In this document: positions 23,131 through 34,789 of the stretch, piece by piece | Layout: each line of letters starts with the position of its first letter | Numbering within the stretch: position 1 is the stretch's first letter | Assembly (NCBI GenBank): GCA_036023115.1 | Contig: JAYKKT010000086.1 | Span: 9,625,501-9,689,500, forward strand | DNA: 64,000 nucleotides | Direction: 5' to 3' | Origin: Brasenia schreberi | Lineage: Eukaryota > Streptophyta > Magnoliopsida > Nymphaeales > Cabombaceae | The notes under the pieces: model-generated | Database searches by the model: none | What the model saw: only the letters and a program-made list of their open reading frames with translations | Told to the model about the DNA's origin: nothing | Made by a program: the position numbers and the translations under genes

Positions 23131-23500
23131 GGCCCATATATACCTTATATACATATCTCCCTTCGGTATTTACATTACAAGTCATTTCCCTTCGGCATTG
23201 TCTTTACATTCGGGTTTTCCCTTTGGAGTAGCGTGAGTTTTCATTGCATCTACGCCATACCACGAGGTAGGACGCATATTGCATCAAAGCAAGCCCCGTA
23301 CTCCCGCTCAAATTCGCCCCATGTAGTGGAGTGTTCATAACACACACCTAGGTGGCCCATAAAGGGATAAAAGGAAAGACTTAGGCACGTGCAAATCCAC
23401 GTGATCTAAAATCTGCAATCGCATTAAAAAGACCCGAATCAAACACCTCGAACCGCTTTTGTAGGCTTTTCCTACCCTAAACTCGATTTTTAAAAGCGTA

Positions 23501-23628
23501 TAGACTGACCCTTGCACGTCGGTGCAAGAAGGTCTGCGACGACAAGAGCTCACTTGCTCACAGTCGCCACGTTAGAAGTCAGGATAAAATATATCTTCGC
23601 TAGCTTAGGTAAGCTAGCTGACACGCCC
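23501..23628 (+). other. U5 structured module, element C 5' LTR
   Basis: 36-nt hairpin at 23501-23536 (its first base changed to T), perfect GCTAGC hairpin at 23599-23618, and PBS-like decamer TGACACGCCC at 23619-23628 with one G-to-A change. Confidence 0.65.
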
Positions 23629-23721
23629 TGTTTGTATAAATAGGACTTAGACACATGAGAGGATCCACTCTAGGCCCTGAGAAGCCAAGGGAGGCGGGGA
23701 TTTTCCTGCGTCTACAGAGAT

Positions 23722-23739
23722 TGGCATGCCCAGTGGGAC
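23722..23739 (+). other. Primer binding site, element C
   Basis: TGGCATGCCCAGTGGGAC, two transitions away from the B/E/G sequence, a few bases after the LTR end. Confidence 0.85.
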
Positions 23740-23857
23740 GTAAGTCTTTCAAGAATCGAGGTAGCCTAGAAACTTATGAAAGATTTTTCAAAGAGGTATC
23801 GTTTTAACTTTGTTTTCTTTGCTTGTACTTAGGAAATTTTGAAAAAGCTTGAAAAGA

Positions 23858-26729
23858 ATGTCAAAATCCAATCCAAGTGAAGTGTCGAGCCAAGGCTCAT
23901 GTGCATCAAGTTCTCACTCTAGGAGGATTTTCAAAAACAAGATCAAACTAGATGAAATCGAGGACCTGAGAAGGGAATTTGAGGCCAAAATCGATGCTCT
24001 CAGCCAAGAGGCTGAAGTAGGCGATTCGTGTTCATCAAACGGTGAACAAAGGCCTAAGAAAAAATCTGAAAAACTTCGCAAGCACAAAGAGGCCTCCATA
24101 ATGGAAGGCAAACAATACCATAAGTCCTTCACACAAAAGGACCGTAAAGCCCTATAGCAGTTGCTGAAAGGGCAGAATAAAGAGAAAAGAAGCTACGCCC
24201 TGTCTGATTTCCTTCCTATGGATTACGAAACAGACAGTTACGATGAAATACCGAACTTCCATCGGTATGATGGCATGGGAGACCCTAGGTCTCACTTGCA
24301 GCTTTTCTCGCGTCGAGCCCATAAGAAGAAAAAGGACTCGATGAAATGGGTGTATTGGTTCCCTTTATCCCTTAAAGGCACAGCTGCCAAATGGCTGGCT
24401 TCCTACGACTTAAGCTAGTTCACTACTTTTGAAGAGTTAGCGAACTGCTTCATGCAAAGATTTGCACACAATGTAGAAGTCACGCCGACTCTGAATACCT
24501 TAAGGGATACAAAGCAAGGCATGAACGAAGACGTACATGCCTTCATTATACGATGGAGGTCACTTTTGGGCCAAGTGCGAGAGCCCATATCCGAAGGATG
24601 CACAGTCATGCTCATCCTAGATAACTTTAAAAGCGAGTTAAAAACACTTCTCTCACTCCATGAGATCTTAACTTTCTATAAGTTGATCAAAAAGGCATCC
24701 CTTTTCGAAACCAACTTGAGAAAAGGGACATACAATCACTTATGGAAAGGAAGTGCCATTTCTAAAACCCGCTTGGAGAAGCCCATCACATACGGGCTAC
24801 ACACGATGGACAAAGGGGCAAAGCCCCATAAAATCGCCAATGTCCGGGTGGATCCAGGCGTGGTAGGCACTTCCAAAAATTTTGAAAAACTAGAAAATAA
24901 AAGGGAGCAAACCTTTCAAAAACTGGTTGAAAAACGGGAATATACACCGCTGGGGCAACCTGTGTCGGAGGTGCTAGACCTCCTACTTGCCCAAGGCATG
25001 ATAGAAATCCCCAAAATCCCCGAAGGAGTCACTTCCAAAGGGGGGTATTTAAATTGATTTTGTAAGTATCATCGGCTCAAAGGCCATGATACCAAATGTT
25101 GCTTTTTCCTTTTAAATAAAATTAAGAACTTGATAGCAGAGGGTCGGCTCCAGGTCACTGCGGAACCTGAGCCACCTCAAGCTATCTTCAAAGAACCCAT
25201 TTACAAACATTCCAGTGGCAGTGGGAAAGGAAAGGAGGTATGTACCCTCACCTTTTCTAAGGAACTAGCGCAAAAACCAGAGTCTGGTCGACCCACTTGT
25301 GCGCCCATTCTTGTACTGTACAAGAAGCTCGCCCAAGTTGTCATTTGGGGACCACCAAAAGTAGAATCCCCGGCAAAACCGGTTTTGAAACTCCAAGGTT
25401 CTCCTCAACTCATCCTTAGAGCCAAATTTAGCGCGAACCCTAGGCTGGTCATGGGGGAAAATGACTAGATCCGGGAGGATCTATCAACCCCCGGACCTAC
25501 AAGGTGCTAAAAAGGTGGTCAGTGTGCCTAGCCCCTCAAAAGCATGTATCCCTGGTGTTCTGCCAAAAGCAGATAAGGATAAAGTCATCCTAAATCCTTA
25601 TGACTTCGAAAACCACCTTTCAAAGATTCCTATCCACATGTCTATCCTAGAGCTTATACAAACCTCGCCTAGGCATAGACTCATGCTAGAGAAAATTCTA
25701 GAAAGGGCCAAAGTTGATTCGAACATAAGTCCAGAATCCCTGTCTGCCCAAGTGGCTTTATTAGGAGCAAAATCGCCCATCACTTTTTCAGAAGATGATG
25801 TAGATAGACCCTACGAGTCCCACAACCAGGCCCTACATATCGAGGTGGTTCTGAATAACCACTCTCTGGACAGGTGCCTAGTCGATGGGGGAGGAGGGCT
25901 CAACATCCTTCCACTTCATGTGGCGTATCAAATCGGAGTCACCTTGACTTCAGTGAACCCAAGCCCCATCGTTATCACTGGATACGATGAGAATGCGTCT
26001 AGGCCGTTAGGATCGATCGAACTCCCAATGGAAACAGGAGGGATCACACACACGGGGGTGTTCCATGTCTTGGACATCCACCCCCATTATAACCTTTTGT
26101 TGGGAAGGCCCTGGATACACAGCTTGTGCGTTGTGCCATCCACCTTTCACAGGTATGTCAAGATCCCTTTCAGGGACCAGGTCGTAGTGATCCTAGGTGA
26201 GAGTCACCCACAGCTTCAAGGGATCATGAACTCCCCTTGTTTATCGAGCTCCCAGGCCCATGAGGCTAACTTGGGGCAGATTGTGATTGAGCCGCCAAGG
26301 CTCGTGTTGAACAACCCTAGGAAGGTTGTATATGTGAAGGGGCCGCCCAAAGCAGGCCCCCTCCCAATTCTAACTCTTCTAGGAAAACCCAAGCGTTCCC
26401 TATTTCCAAAGCCCCTGGACAAAAAGCCGTATGAGCACAATGTGGACGACAGCAAGTTCCAGGACCACGACCTGTACCAAAACTTTTCAAAAAACAAAAA
26501 ATCGTGGAACATGTTGTTGAACATGGGCTACACGCCCTACAAAAGTCTAGGGGCACAGAACCAGGGTCTCCTAGATCCCATCCTTCCTAGGGCCAATCCA
26601 AGCTGATATGGGATCGGCTATACTCCCAGAATACCACCAGAGCCACCCCCTGTGACCACCTGGGTCAAGGGTGCCTTGGAACCTGTCTTAGAAGAGACCT
26701 ACGATTTAGATCTCCAATTCCGAGTCTAA
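23858..26729 (+). pseudogene. gag-pro: Element C gag-pro polyprotein (broken)
   Basis: ATG 23858 (MSKSNPSEV) to TAA 26727-26729 (FRV stop). The charged N-terminus, capsid-like WVYWFPLSLKGTAAKWLASY, zinc knuckle CKYHRLKGHDTKCC (near 25060-25105), protease LVDGGGGLNILPL (near 25878-25915) and the C-terminal NKKSWNMLLNMGY block are all present. Lesions: TAG 24155-24157 (first of two CAG Gln codons), TAG 24416-24418 (CAG), TGA 25055-25057 (CGA, just before the knuckle), a one-base insertion near 25458 that shifts the frame, and TGA at 26604-26606. Except for the insertion, most fit C-to-T decay. Frames before and after the insertion are otherwise long and open. Confidence 0.93.
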
Positions 26730-26754
26730 CCTATAGTGTTTTCCCTTTGTAGGT
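26727..26754 (+). promoter_or_regulatory. Candidate 3' splice site between gag-pro and pol (element C)
   Basis: GTCTAAC containing the stop, then CTATAGTGTTTTCCCTTTGTAG, then GT and ATG at 26755. The AG would be at 26751-26752 and the CTAAC branch-point match about 25 bases upstream. Confidence 0.45.
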
Positions 26755-29700
26755 ATGATGGAAGATCCCTTTTATAAAAATACAAAAACATTTGGAAAAC
26801 TTAAAATCAAAAAAATCGAAAAAGAAGAAAAGCCAGAAACAATGGAAAAACAAAAACTCGAAAATAGAGTGCTTTATATAGTTCCCAAGGTTCTTGTTTT
26901 ACAAAAACCCAAAAATCAAAAATTTGGAAAATACCAAAAAGATTTTGTATATAGCTGCTCCTGGTAGGACTTTGGCAAAAGAAAAAGATTTCGAAAGAAA
27001 CGTCGTCTGCATAGCCAGACAAAAAATTTCGAAATCATTTGAAAATCCAAGTACAAAACCTGGTCCTTTTGAAAATCACGCATCAAATTCCCTCTGGTCT
27101 ATAACCCACGAGAATGATCAAAGCCTAGAAGTGGATCCCCTTGAGGAAGATCCCACTTCTAAGCTCCCAGAATTTCATAAAATTCTCGATTTTGAAAGAC
27201 CTTCCCAATCAGTAGGAGGAGATTTCATAGAGTTGAACCTAGGGGATGATTCCAATCCCAAAACCATCAAAATAGGTGCATGCTTGCAAGAACATGAAAG
27301 ATTAGCATTCATTGCATTTCTATGAACCTATTTAGATGTGTTTGCATGGACGTATGAAGACATGCCGGGCATAGACCCCAGCATTGTCGAGCATCGTCTT
27401 CCCTTAGATGCGGATGTAAAACCCATAAAGCAGAAGCTGAGGAAAATACCCTGAATGTATACACGCAAGTCAAAGAGGGTTTAGAAGATCTGTTAAAAGC
27501 CGGATTTATAAAACCCATTGCGTATTCTGATTGGTTGTCAAACATCGTTGTAGTTCGAAAAAACAATGGGAAAATTCGAATATGCATCGATTTCAGAAAC
27601 CTGAATAAAGCCACTCCTAAGGATAATTATCCTTTACCAAACATAGATTTGATAGTCGATAGTACTACAAATCATGAAATGTTTTCGTTTATGGATGGCT
27701 ATTCAGGCTATAATCAAATCAAACTAAGTCCACGAGATCAGGGTAAGACCGCCTTCACAACCCCATGGGGCACGTACTGCTATACAGTCATGCCCTTTGG
27801 TTTGAAAAACACCGGCACAACATACCAACGAGCCATGACCACGATCTTCCATGATCAGATTCATGAGCTCGTAGAAGTGTATGTAGATGATCTCTTGGCA
27901 AAATCCAAAACCCGATGCACTCATATCGAATGTTTGCAAAAGATTTTCTAAAGGCTTAGGCTTTACAAAGTAAAGCTAAACCCTCAAAAATGTGTATTCG
28001 GGGTAGAATCAGGGAAGCTTCTGGGCTTTATGGTGAGCCAAAGGGGAATAGAAGTCGACCCCTCTAAGTGTCGAGCCATCATAGACATGGCTCCACCCTC
28101 CAATCTCACTCAAATCCGTAGCCTCCATGGTCGTCTACAATCCGTTCGCCGATTCATATTGAATCTGGCGACTAGATGCAACCCTTCAATAAGTTGTTGA
28201 GGAAGGGCACGAAATTCTTATGGGATGACGAATGCCAAAGGTCCTTCGAAAGACTAAAGGTGTACCTGGTTAATCCCCCTGTTTTGAATCCTCCGAAGCA
28301 AGGAAAACCGCTTTTACTTTACATCTCCGTGCATGCGAAAGCTTTAGGAACCCTGTTGTCACAATACGAGGATGACACCCATAAGGAGCATGCCATCTAC
28401 TACATTTCGGAAACTCTCTTGGCTTATGAACGAAATTATCAAGCCATGGAGAAGACGTGCTTGGCCCTAGTCTGGGCCTACCAGAAATTCAGACATTATT
28501 TCCTGGATCATGAGATCTGGATAGTGTCCAAGCTTGATCCAATCAAGCACTTGTTCGAAAAACCCATTCTCACGGGCAGCAGATTACGTGGCTGAGTTCC
28601 CCTTAGAGGACGCATATCCCACACTTGCTGAAATGCCTGATGAAGGCATATTACAAAACCATTTCCAAAACCACATTTTGACAAATTCTTTCGAAAACCA
28701 AGTGTGGAAGATGCACTTCGACGGGGCACGAAACCAACGAGGGCTGGTGCTGGGGTCATCCTCATCTCCCCTGAAAAGGGTGAGATTCCTATAGCAGTTC
28801 GCCTAGATTTCGAATGTTCCAACAACGTAGCTGAGTATGAAGCACTCATACAAGGCTTAAGGATTTCGAAAACTCTAGGGGCATCATGCATCGAGGTCTT
28901 TGGAGATTCGCTCCTTGTCATAAACCAGGTTTTGAAAATTTGGCAAGTACGTAATGAAAAACTACTTCCATATCACGAGTTGGCCACTCGATTGGTCCAA
29001 TCTTTCCAATCGTGTAAACTCACACACGTGGGAAGAGAGGACAATGGCATCGCCGATGCCCTCTCCTCCTTGGGTTCAGCCCTGAAGGTCGATCCCATGT
29101 CAGGGACTCGATCTTTAGAAATTTGGCATGCGCCCAACCCATCCACACACGATCTAGATATTTGCCAAGATAACCCAGACTCTATTGAAAAACCTTGGTT
29201 TTATGACATCAAACAGTTTTTAGAAAATGGGAGATTCACCGAGGATGCCACATCCAAAGATAAGGCATTCATCTGTAAGATTTCGACCCGATACACCATT
29301 CTGGGTGGGGTTTTATACAAAAGAAGTTTTACCGGCAATCTGCTTAGGTGTATCGACCTAGAGGAGGCTAGGATAGTGATGCATGAATTCCACGATGGAG
29401 AATGTGGAGGCCATGTCAATGCCAACATGATGGCGATGAAAATACTTAGAGGGGGCTATTTTTGGTCCACCCTGAAAAAAGGATTGTCACGATCATGTTA
29501 GGAAGTGTCATCCATGTCAAGTGCATGGGCACGCCATTCATATCCCTTCATCTGCATTGCATTCCGTGGTCAGCCCCTGGCCATTTACCATGTGGGCGTT
29601 TGACATTGTAGGCCCGATATTTCCAAAAGCCTCGAATGGGCATCGATTTATTTTAGCAGCCACGGAGTATTTCTCCAAGTGGGTGGAAGACGTTTCCCTA

Positions 29701-30442
29701 ACCAACGTGCTGGGGCAACATGTGGTGGCTTTCATTCGGAGGAATATCTTGGCTCGTTTTGGGGTTCCACGAGACCTTGTGTCTGATAATGGTACCCCAT
29801 TCAAGAACGAGCGGATGGTTAAGTTGTGCAACACGTATGGCATAACTCACCACTTCTCCTCGCCCTACTACCCTCAAGGAAACGGCCAAGCCGAAGCCAC
29901 AAACAAGACTCTCATTAGCATAATTGAGAAGACTTTAGAGAAGGGTAGGACGTGGCACGAGAAGCTGGATGAAGCCTTATGGACATATAGAACTTCCATC
30001 CGAACTCCCACGAATGCCACACCATTCGAATTAGTCTATGGCACAAACGCCATTCTTCCCATTCATACTCAACTGCATTCACTCCATACATCCATAGCAC
30101 TCGACCTCCCCCTAGAGACGCTTCATCATGCTAGGATGGCCGAACTAGATTTGCTAGTTGAGGCGACTCCTTGCCATGGATCATGCTCGTGCATACCGGC
30201 AAAGGATAGCCCGACACTATGGCAAACACATGAGACCTCGCCACTTTGAAGTGGGAGATCTGGTCTTAAAAATCATCCACTATCGTGGCCCACATCCACT
30301 CGGAAAGTGGCGCCCCATGTGGGATGGACCCTATGTGGTACGAGCAACCACCACGAACAATTCGTATTGGTTGATCGATGTAGAAGGTAGGAATTTAGCA
30401 GATCCTATAAATATCCAATACTTAAAGAAGTATCATGTGTAG
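26755..30442 (+). pseudogene. pol: Element C pol: RT, two RNase H domains, integrase (broken)
   Basis: Begins MMEDPF at 26755 and ends LKKYHV stop at 30442. RT YVDD lies at 27880-27891. The first RNase H has AYERNYQAMEKTCLALVWAY; the archaeal-type RNase H has EYEALIQGLRISKTLG; integrase has HEFHDGECGGH, FDIVGPIFPK, SDNGTPFKNE, GNGQAEATNK and WDGPYVV. Lesions: frameshift in the linker (26890-26960); TGA near 27324 (CGA); two-base deletion near 27450; stop near 27949; a deletion of about 90 bp at 28578 between the RNase H domains, with GCA microhomology; one-base deletion near 28740; one-base insertion near 29474 in the integrase zinc finger; two-base deletion near 30160. Not functional. Confidence 0.93.
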
Positions 30443-31567
30443 GATTTGGATTAAATTCCAGTTTTCGAAAATTTTAGGGATAGCTGCCCTGAGACATGAA
30501 AATAAGGTGCAAAGGCAAAATTGTGTGACCTTGAGTGAGAGAATTCGCACTTGTGAAAGAGTGGAGTCTTCAAAATCGTGGTTACATTTCAAAATCCTAC
30601 TTCTTGCAAAGAAAGGCCTAGTTCAACATAGCAAGATACTTGCAAGTAGTACGTGCTATTTCTAAATAGGCTGATCTGGGATGGATCGAGTGTAGGCTTG
30701 GGATAAGTCCTCCCCTCTTCTCTTCTCCTTCCAAAAGGAAAACAAAAGCCCAAACAAAGGGAATTTCCCATTCAAAGTGTCTTTCCAAAAGAAAGAAACC
30801 AGAATTCAAAAAGAAAAATCGATTCTCTTATGAAAAAGAGGGATTAAAGAAAAAATACTCCCAAAGGGAGACCCTCTACGAAAAAAAGGAAAAAGAGGCC
30901 AAAAAGCTCAAAAAGAGCAGTTTTCCGCCTTCTATGCCTTAAACCACGGGACGCTTCAGAAGGGACCGTGGTATCTCTTTCCCATCCCTGGCATATCCCA
31001 AGCTAAAGCATGATTCATTTCGAGGAATCCTAAAGTAAAAATAGGATTTACTTACTTGAATTTCATCTTGTTTGAGAATTCAACGTTTCGAGTAAGACGT
31101 AGGAATTTGAAATATAGCTTATTTTCTTATAAAACCTCCGCTAGATAAGCGAGTGTTAAGACTCAAACAAGGGCGAACACGAAGAGCTCAAGGTCCTTAG
31201 GATCGAGACTCAAGACAGTTGTCCCTTTTGTAAATAGCTTTTGTAAATAGATTTTGAAAAATCGAACATCGAACAGCATAGGATTTGCTCACTTGGAGCA
31301 GCAGGCCTTGTAAGTCTCTAGAGTTCGACCACATCTGGTCTCTGGGAGGTCGCCACTCTTGGCACCACACCCATGTCATGCATCTGCATTCCACGCATGG
31401 CACTTGCATAAACATGATCCCATTTAGGACCAGATTCTATAGTATATCCCTTTGGCGTGATATCTCCTCCTACAAGAGTTTGTAAATTGAAATTTTGCTA
31501 AAGATTGGGATGATCCCATATTCTTCGTGGCTAGATCTAGGGAGACATTGAAAGGGGTGTTTGTCAT
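30443..31567 (+). other. 3' untranslated region of element C
   Basis: About 1.1 kb without a credible gene. It carries the three-hairpin cluster and a stretch rich in short purine and pyrimidine runs, homologous throughout to the matching parts of B, F and G and, in its central and last parts, to E. Confidence 0.8.
30858..30972 (+). other. Conserved three-hairpin cluster, element C
   Basis: 30858-30870 CTCCC-AAA-GGGAG; 30906-30918 GCTC-AAAAA-GAGC; 30943-30972 stem ACCACGG/CCGTGGT with an inner CTTC-A-GAAG. The last 30 bases are identical to E (39721-39750). Confidence 0.78.
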
Positions 31568-31614
31568 CTTTGCCCTTATCCAAATCGATTTGGACAAGGC
31601 CAAAGAGAGGCATT
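31568..31614 (+). other. Polypurine tract and PPT-proximal hairpin, element C
   Basis: The hairpin arms at 31568-31585 and 31588-31605 pair at 16 of 18 positions around a CG loop. The PPT CAAAGAGAGG at 31601-31610 starts within the second arm; CATT then leads into the LTR TG at 31615. Confidence 0.8.
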
Positions 31615-32768
31615 TGTAAACACCCCGAAATCCCACGAATTCCTCAAAACAACCTGGTTTTGTAAAAGCAGTCCCAAAGGGCTATTTTGAGTTTGGAAAC
31701 CCAGGAGCCTTCCAGACAACCCTGTACATATGTTTTGAACTTTATATTTCAAAAATGTATAATATGGCTTTAAAAACCTTTTAAAACACATTTTTGAAAC
31801 CCCGAAAAAGCTTGGCCCAAGCAAGACAGGACCAGAACAACCAAAGAGAGCCCGGAACCAGAGCACAAGTCGAGCCCGGCACAACAACTCTCACATTGAA
31901 TCCACCCCCAGGATCTCCAACGTCCAAGACCCTGTTATCATCAACACATTACTTGAAATTAGCTTCGGAAGGCAAAAACAGAGGCAGACGATCATGTTGG
32001 CGAAGACCCAACGTAGACGGAGTACTGATGTTGTCAGACCCTGCACAAACCGTTTGTTTCGAACAAAGCCTGAAGGAGTCAGAATTCAGTTTGGATTGGA
32101 TCTGGACCATATATATCCAGATCCCAATCCAAACCCATGTGTGACTTGGATTTGGATTTGGATCCAGAAATCCAATCCAATATCCACATCCATGGCCCAC
32201 ATCACCTTCTCATAAATGGAGGTGGGGCCCACTTGAATTTCACGTGAGATTATGGGCATCAGAGAGAGTGGGGGAGGATAAGATTAGAGTGTGTTGTAAT
32301 TAAGCTTGACTTGTGTGTCAAGTTTGGGGTTAATCATGTGGGTTATCCTAATTAAAGTGGGTTTAAGCTTGTATTAGCCAAAACCTAACCTAGGGCTGCA
32401 CCAACATGATGTAATTATGGTCTATGGGTCATGCAAAGGGAGCTCCTTAATCCAATCCTAACAAAAACACCTAATCCTAGCCTTTTACCCAAATCCTGTC
32501 CTAATCCTAGCCTAATCACCTAACCCACTTCCCTAATCCCGGCCTAATCCCAACCTAATCACCTAACCCACTTTCCTAATCCTTCCCTAAACCTAGGTTA
32601 ATTTCCCTAAACCAAACCTAATCCTAGCCTAATCACCTAACCCACCTCACTAAACCTCACCCCAAAACCAACCCACCTAGCTAAACCCTAAACCTCTAAA
32701 CCACCCCACCTAAACCTAGCACACCATCTACCCAAAATCCCTTGTATGAAAATATCTGGCCAGCCCAC
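31615..32768 (+). repeat. Element C 3' LTR, first segment (U3)
   Basis: Starts TGTAAACACCCCGAAATCCC after the PPT and runs to the insertion point of E. It includes the GGAT/ATCC-rich block (32085-32190) and a CTAATCC-rich degenerate stretch (32455-32650), and stops in CTGGCCAGCCCAC. Confidence 0.94.
32764..32768. repeat. Target site duplication of element E, left copy (CCCAC)
   Basis: CCCAC directly before TG at 32769, repeated at 43399-43403. Removing E and one copy restores CTGGCCAGCCCACCTTATCACC, as in the uninterrupted C 5' LTR at about 21531-21553. Confidence 0.95.
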
Positions 32769-33566
32769 TGTAAACACCCCAAATCTTCTATATTTCAAAA
32801 ACTCTCAAAAACACCAGAAAGCTCGTTTGAGCCAAAACGACGTCCTGTTTTGAAATGTGAAAACAGGTACAGAAGGCAAAAGAAAAGTCCAGGCAAGAAG
32901 AGGATTCGAGCCCAGAATTTCAGAAGCCACCCCCTGTTCAAAAACGGAAGAAAAAAGAGCCCGTTTAGAGAAAAGCCCGACAGAAGGGTAAAAATGTAAT
33001 TTGGGTAAAAGAAAAAGCACAAAGCAGCTCCAAAATGCAGAAAGAAGCCCAGTACCTGAGGAAGTCGACAGAAGTCCGAGACACGTCCCGTCAGAATGAA
33101 GAACGGAATCCGTGCGGCAATCTGAGTTCGATATCAATAGGAACCGGCCAAAAACCAAAACGGCGGACCGAAACAAACGCCGAAAAAGTCCTAAAAAGCA
33201 GAACACCGGTTGGAACAAAGACTTGGGGAAGACCCAGGCCAGAGTTGGGCATCCGATGAATTGAAGCCCGCTCGAAACCGACGGTGAAAAGCACCAGAAA
33301 GGACCAGAAAACCAAGGAGCAGAAGAAAAATCTGGATTGGGTCTGGACCCAAAAATATCCAGATCCATATCCAAATTATGTTTGGATTGGATATGGATCT
33401 CAAAAATCCAAGATCCGAGATCCGAGATCCAAACCCAAATAAATATTTAGACTGGATCTGGATCTCAAAATATCCGAGATTCGCGATCCAGATCCACATT
33501 GAGTTTGGATTGGATCCGGATAGCCAGACCCAAATCCAAGACCCAATATCCAAGACCCACTTAAAA

Positions 33567-33582
33567 CCTCTATAAATAGAGG
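33567..33582 (+). promoter_or_regulatory. Palindromic TATA box, element E 5' LTR
   Basis: TATAAATA at 33571-33578 is embedded in CCTCTATAAATAGAGG, arms CCTCTAT/ATAGAGG. Position at the end of the GGAT block fits the U3/R boundary. Confidence 0.65.
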
Positions 33583-33939
33583 TGCTGGGCTTGAAAAAAA
33601 GGAGAGGTGAGGCTCAAAGGGGAGAGGCTTTCACGTGAAAGCTTGGTGGGTGGAGAGAGAAAGAGAGAGAGAGGGAAGCAAGTCAAGAATAGTGGCTTGA
33701 CTTTCCCCTTTTCAAGTTTTTTTTTTTACGTGAAACCTTGTTGGCCAAGGGACTTGAGGAAGCTGCACCAACCAAAGAACGTCCCCTACCTTGGCTGGGA
33801 GCATGGCGTGGTGGAGCTTGGCGGCTTGAGCGGTGGCTTGGAGCGGTGTGGCAACCAAGGTAGGTCCCCTAAGCCCTAACCTAACCCATCTTCCCTAACC
33901 TCTCTAGACCACCCATCCTAGCCAAACTTGCCCCTAAAA

Positions 33940-34500
33940 CCACCCCCAAAACGGCCAAGCGCTGGCCGTTTTTCACCAAGTCTCCTACCTAAGACCACCA
34001 CCTAAACACCACCCTAAACAACCTCCCTAAACCACCTAAAATTCGGCCAAGTGCTGGCCGAACTTCCCTTTGAAACTACCTAGGTCGAGCCACCTTGGCT
34101 CGAGCCTTTTTCCTCCCCCATACTTACCCAAGTCGACCCAAGACAACCCCGCAACAACCTTGGCCGAACCTTAGAGCAAGTCACTCCTACTCGAGCCACC
34201 TTGGCTCGAGTTTCACAAGACCTTAACTAAGGCCAAGTGCTGGCCGTGTTCCATACTAAAACCATGCCACTCGAGCCACCTTGGCTCTAGTCTCACAAGA
34301 CCAAACAAAGGTCATGAACCTTGGCCGAAATCTCAAAACTTTAGCCAACACCTGACCTAGGACCAACCAACTCTATCCTATACCTAAACCAAGGCCAAAT
34401 GCTGGCCTAATACCAAGCCTAAACTATACCTAAACCAAGACCAAGCGTTGGCCAAATCCCATACAAAGACCCAATCACTCGAGCCAAGGTGACTCGAGTC
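33940..34500 (+). repeat. Interspersed hairpin motifs in element E 5' LTR
   Basis: Two motifs alternate: CGGCCAAGYGCTGGCCG-like (near 33952, 34042, 34230, 34391, 34440) and CTCGAGCCACCTTGGCTCGAG-like (near 34083, 34193, 34270, 34479), with flanking CCTAAACC-rich sequence. Confidence 0.7.
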
Positions 34501-34789
34501 TTACCTTGCCCAAACCAGCCCCAACTAGCCCCAAACCCATTGTAGCTTGCAGCTCCCGGAACTCCAAGTCTCTCCAAGCTCTCAAGCTCTCCGGCTTCGC
34601 TCCCACATGCCCCGGACTCCATAAGAAGAAGGCGGATTCGCCCCTTGTACGATCCTAACTCAAAAGGCTGGAAAGTGTAAGTTGATTTCGATATATATCA
34701 AATCCCTTTCTATTCAATTTAATTCGTCATATGGGGTTGTAATAACGGAGCATCGTCTCCCCCCGGATGTAATATATGTGCAAAACACA

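Larger units (their letters stand above)
21416..23716 (+). repeat. Element C 5' LTR, right segment (left part lies outside the window)
   Basis: CTAACCCACCTCACTAAACC matches the C 3' LTR from 32637, so A inserted here and the first part of this LTR lies left of the window. It ends ...TGCGTCTACA at 23716, just before the PBS. Reading frames of 122 and 82 codons (21689-22057, 21709-21957) recur in the 3' LTR but are Pro/Ser/Thr-rich, overlapping and without recognisable domains, so I do not call them genes. Confidence 0.92.
23717..31614 (+). mobile_element. Element C internal region (Tat-lineage retrotransposon)
   Basis: Plus-strand internal region between the C LTRs: PBS, gag-pro, pol, 3' untranslated region and PPT. 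Its 5' LTR is broken by A and its 3' LTR by E. C itself sits in element F: its 3' LTR ends at 45620, directly followed by GTTCCCAAGG of the F pol linker. Confidence 0.93.

Noticed and set aside
23722..23739. TGGCATGCCCAGTGGGAC as a tRNA gene fragment
   Set aside because: Position right after the LTR end and the match in all elements identify it as a primer binding site; no tRNA cloverleaf is present.
33607..33879. 90-codon frame just downstream of TATA in E LTRs
   Set aside because: Recurs only because LTRs are duplicates; it spans a GA run and a hairpin and resembles no family I know. At most an upstream ORF.
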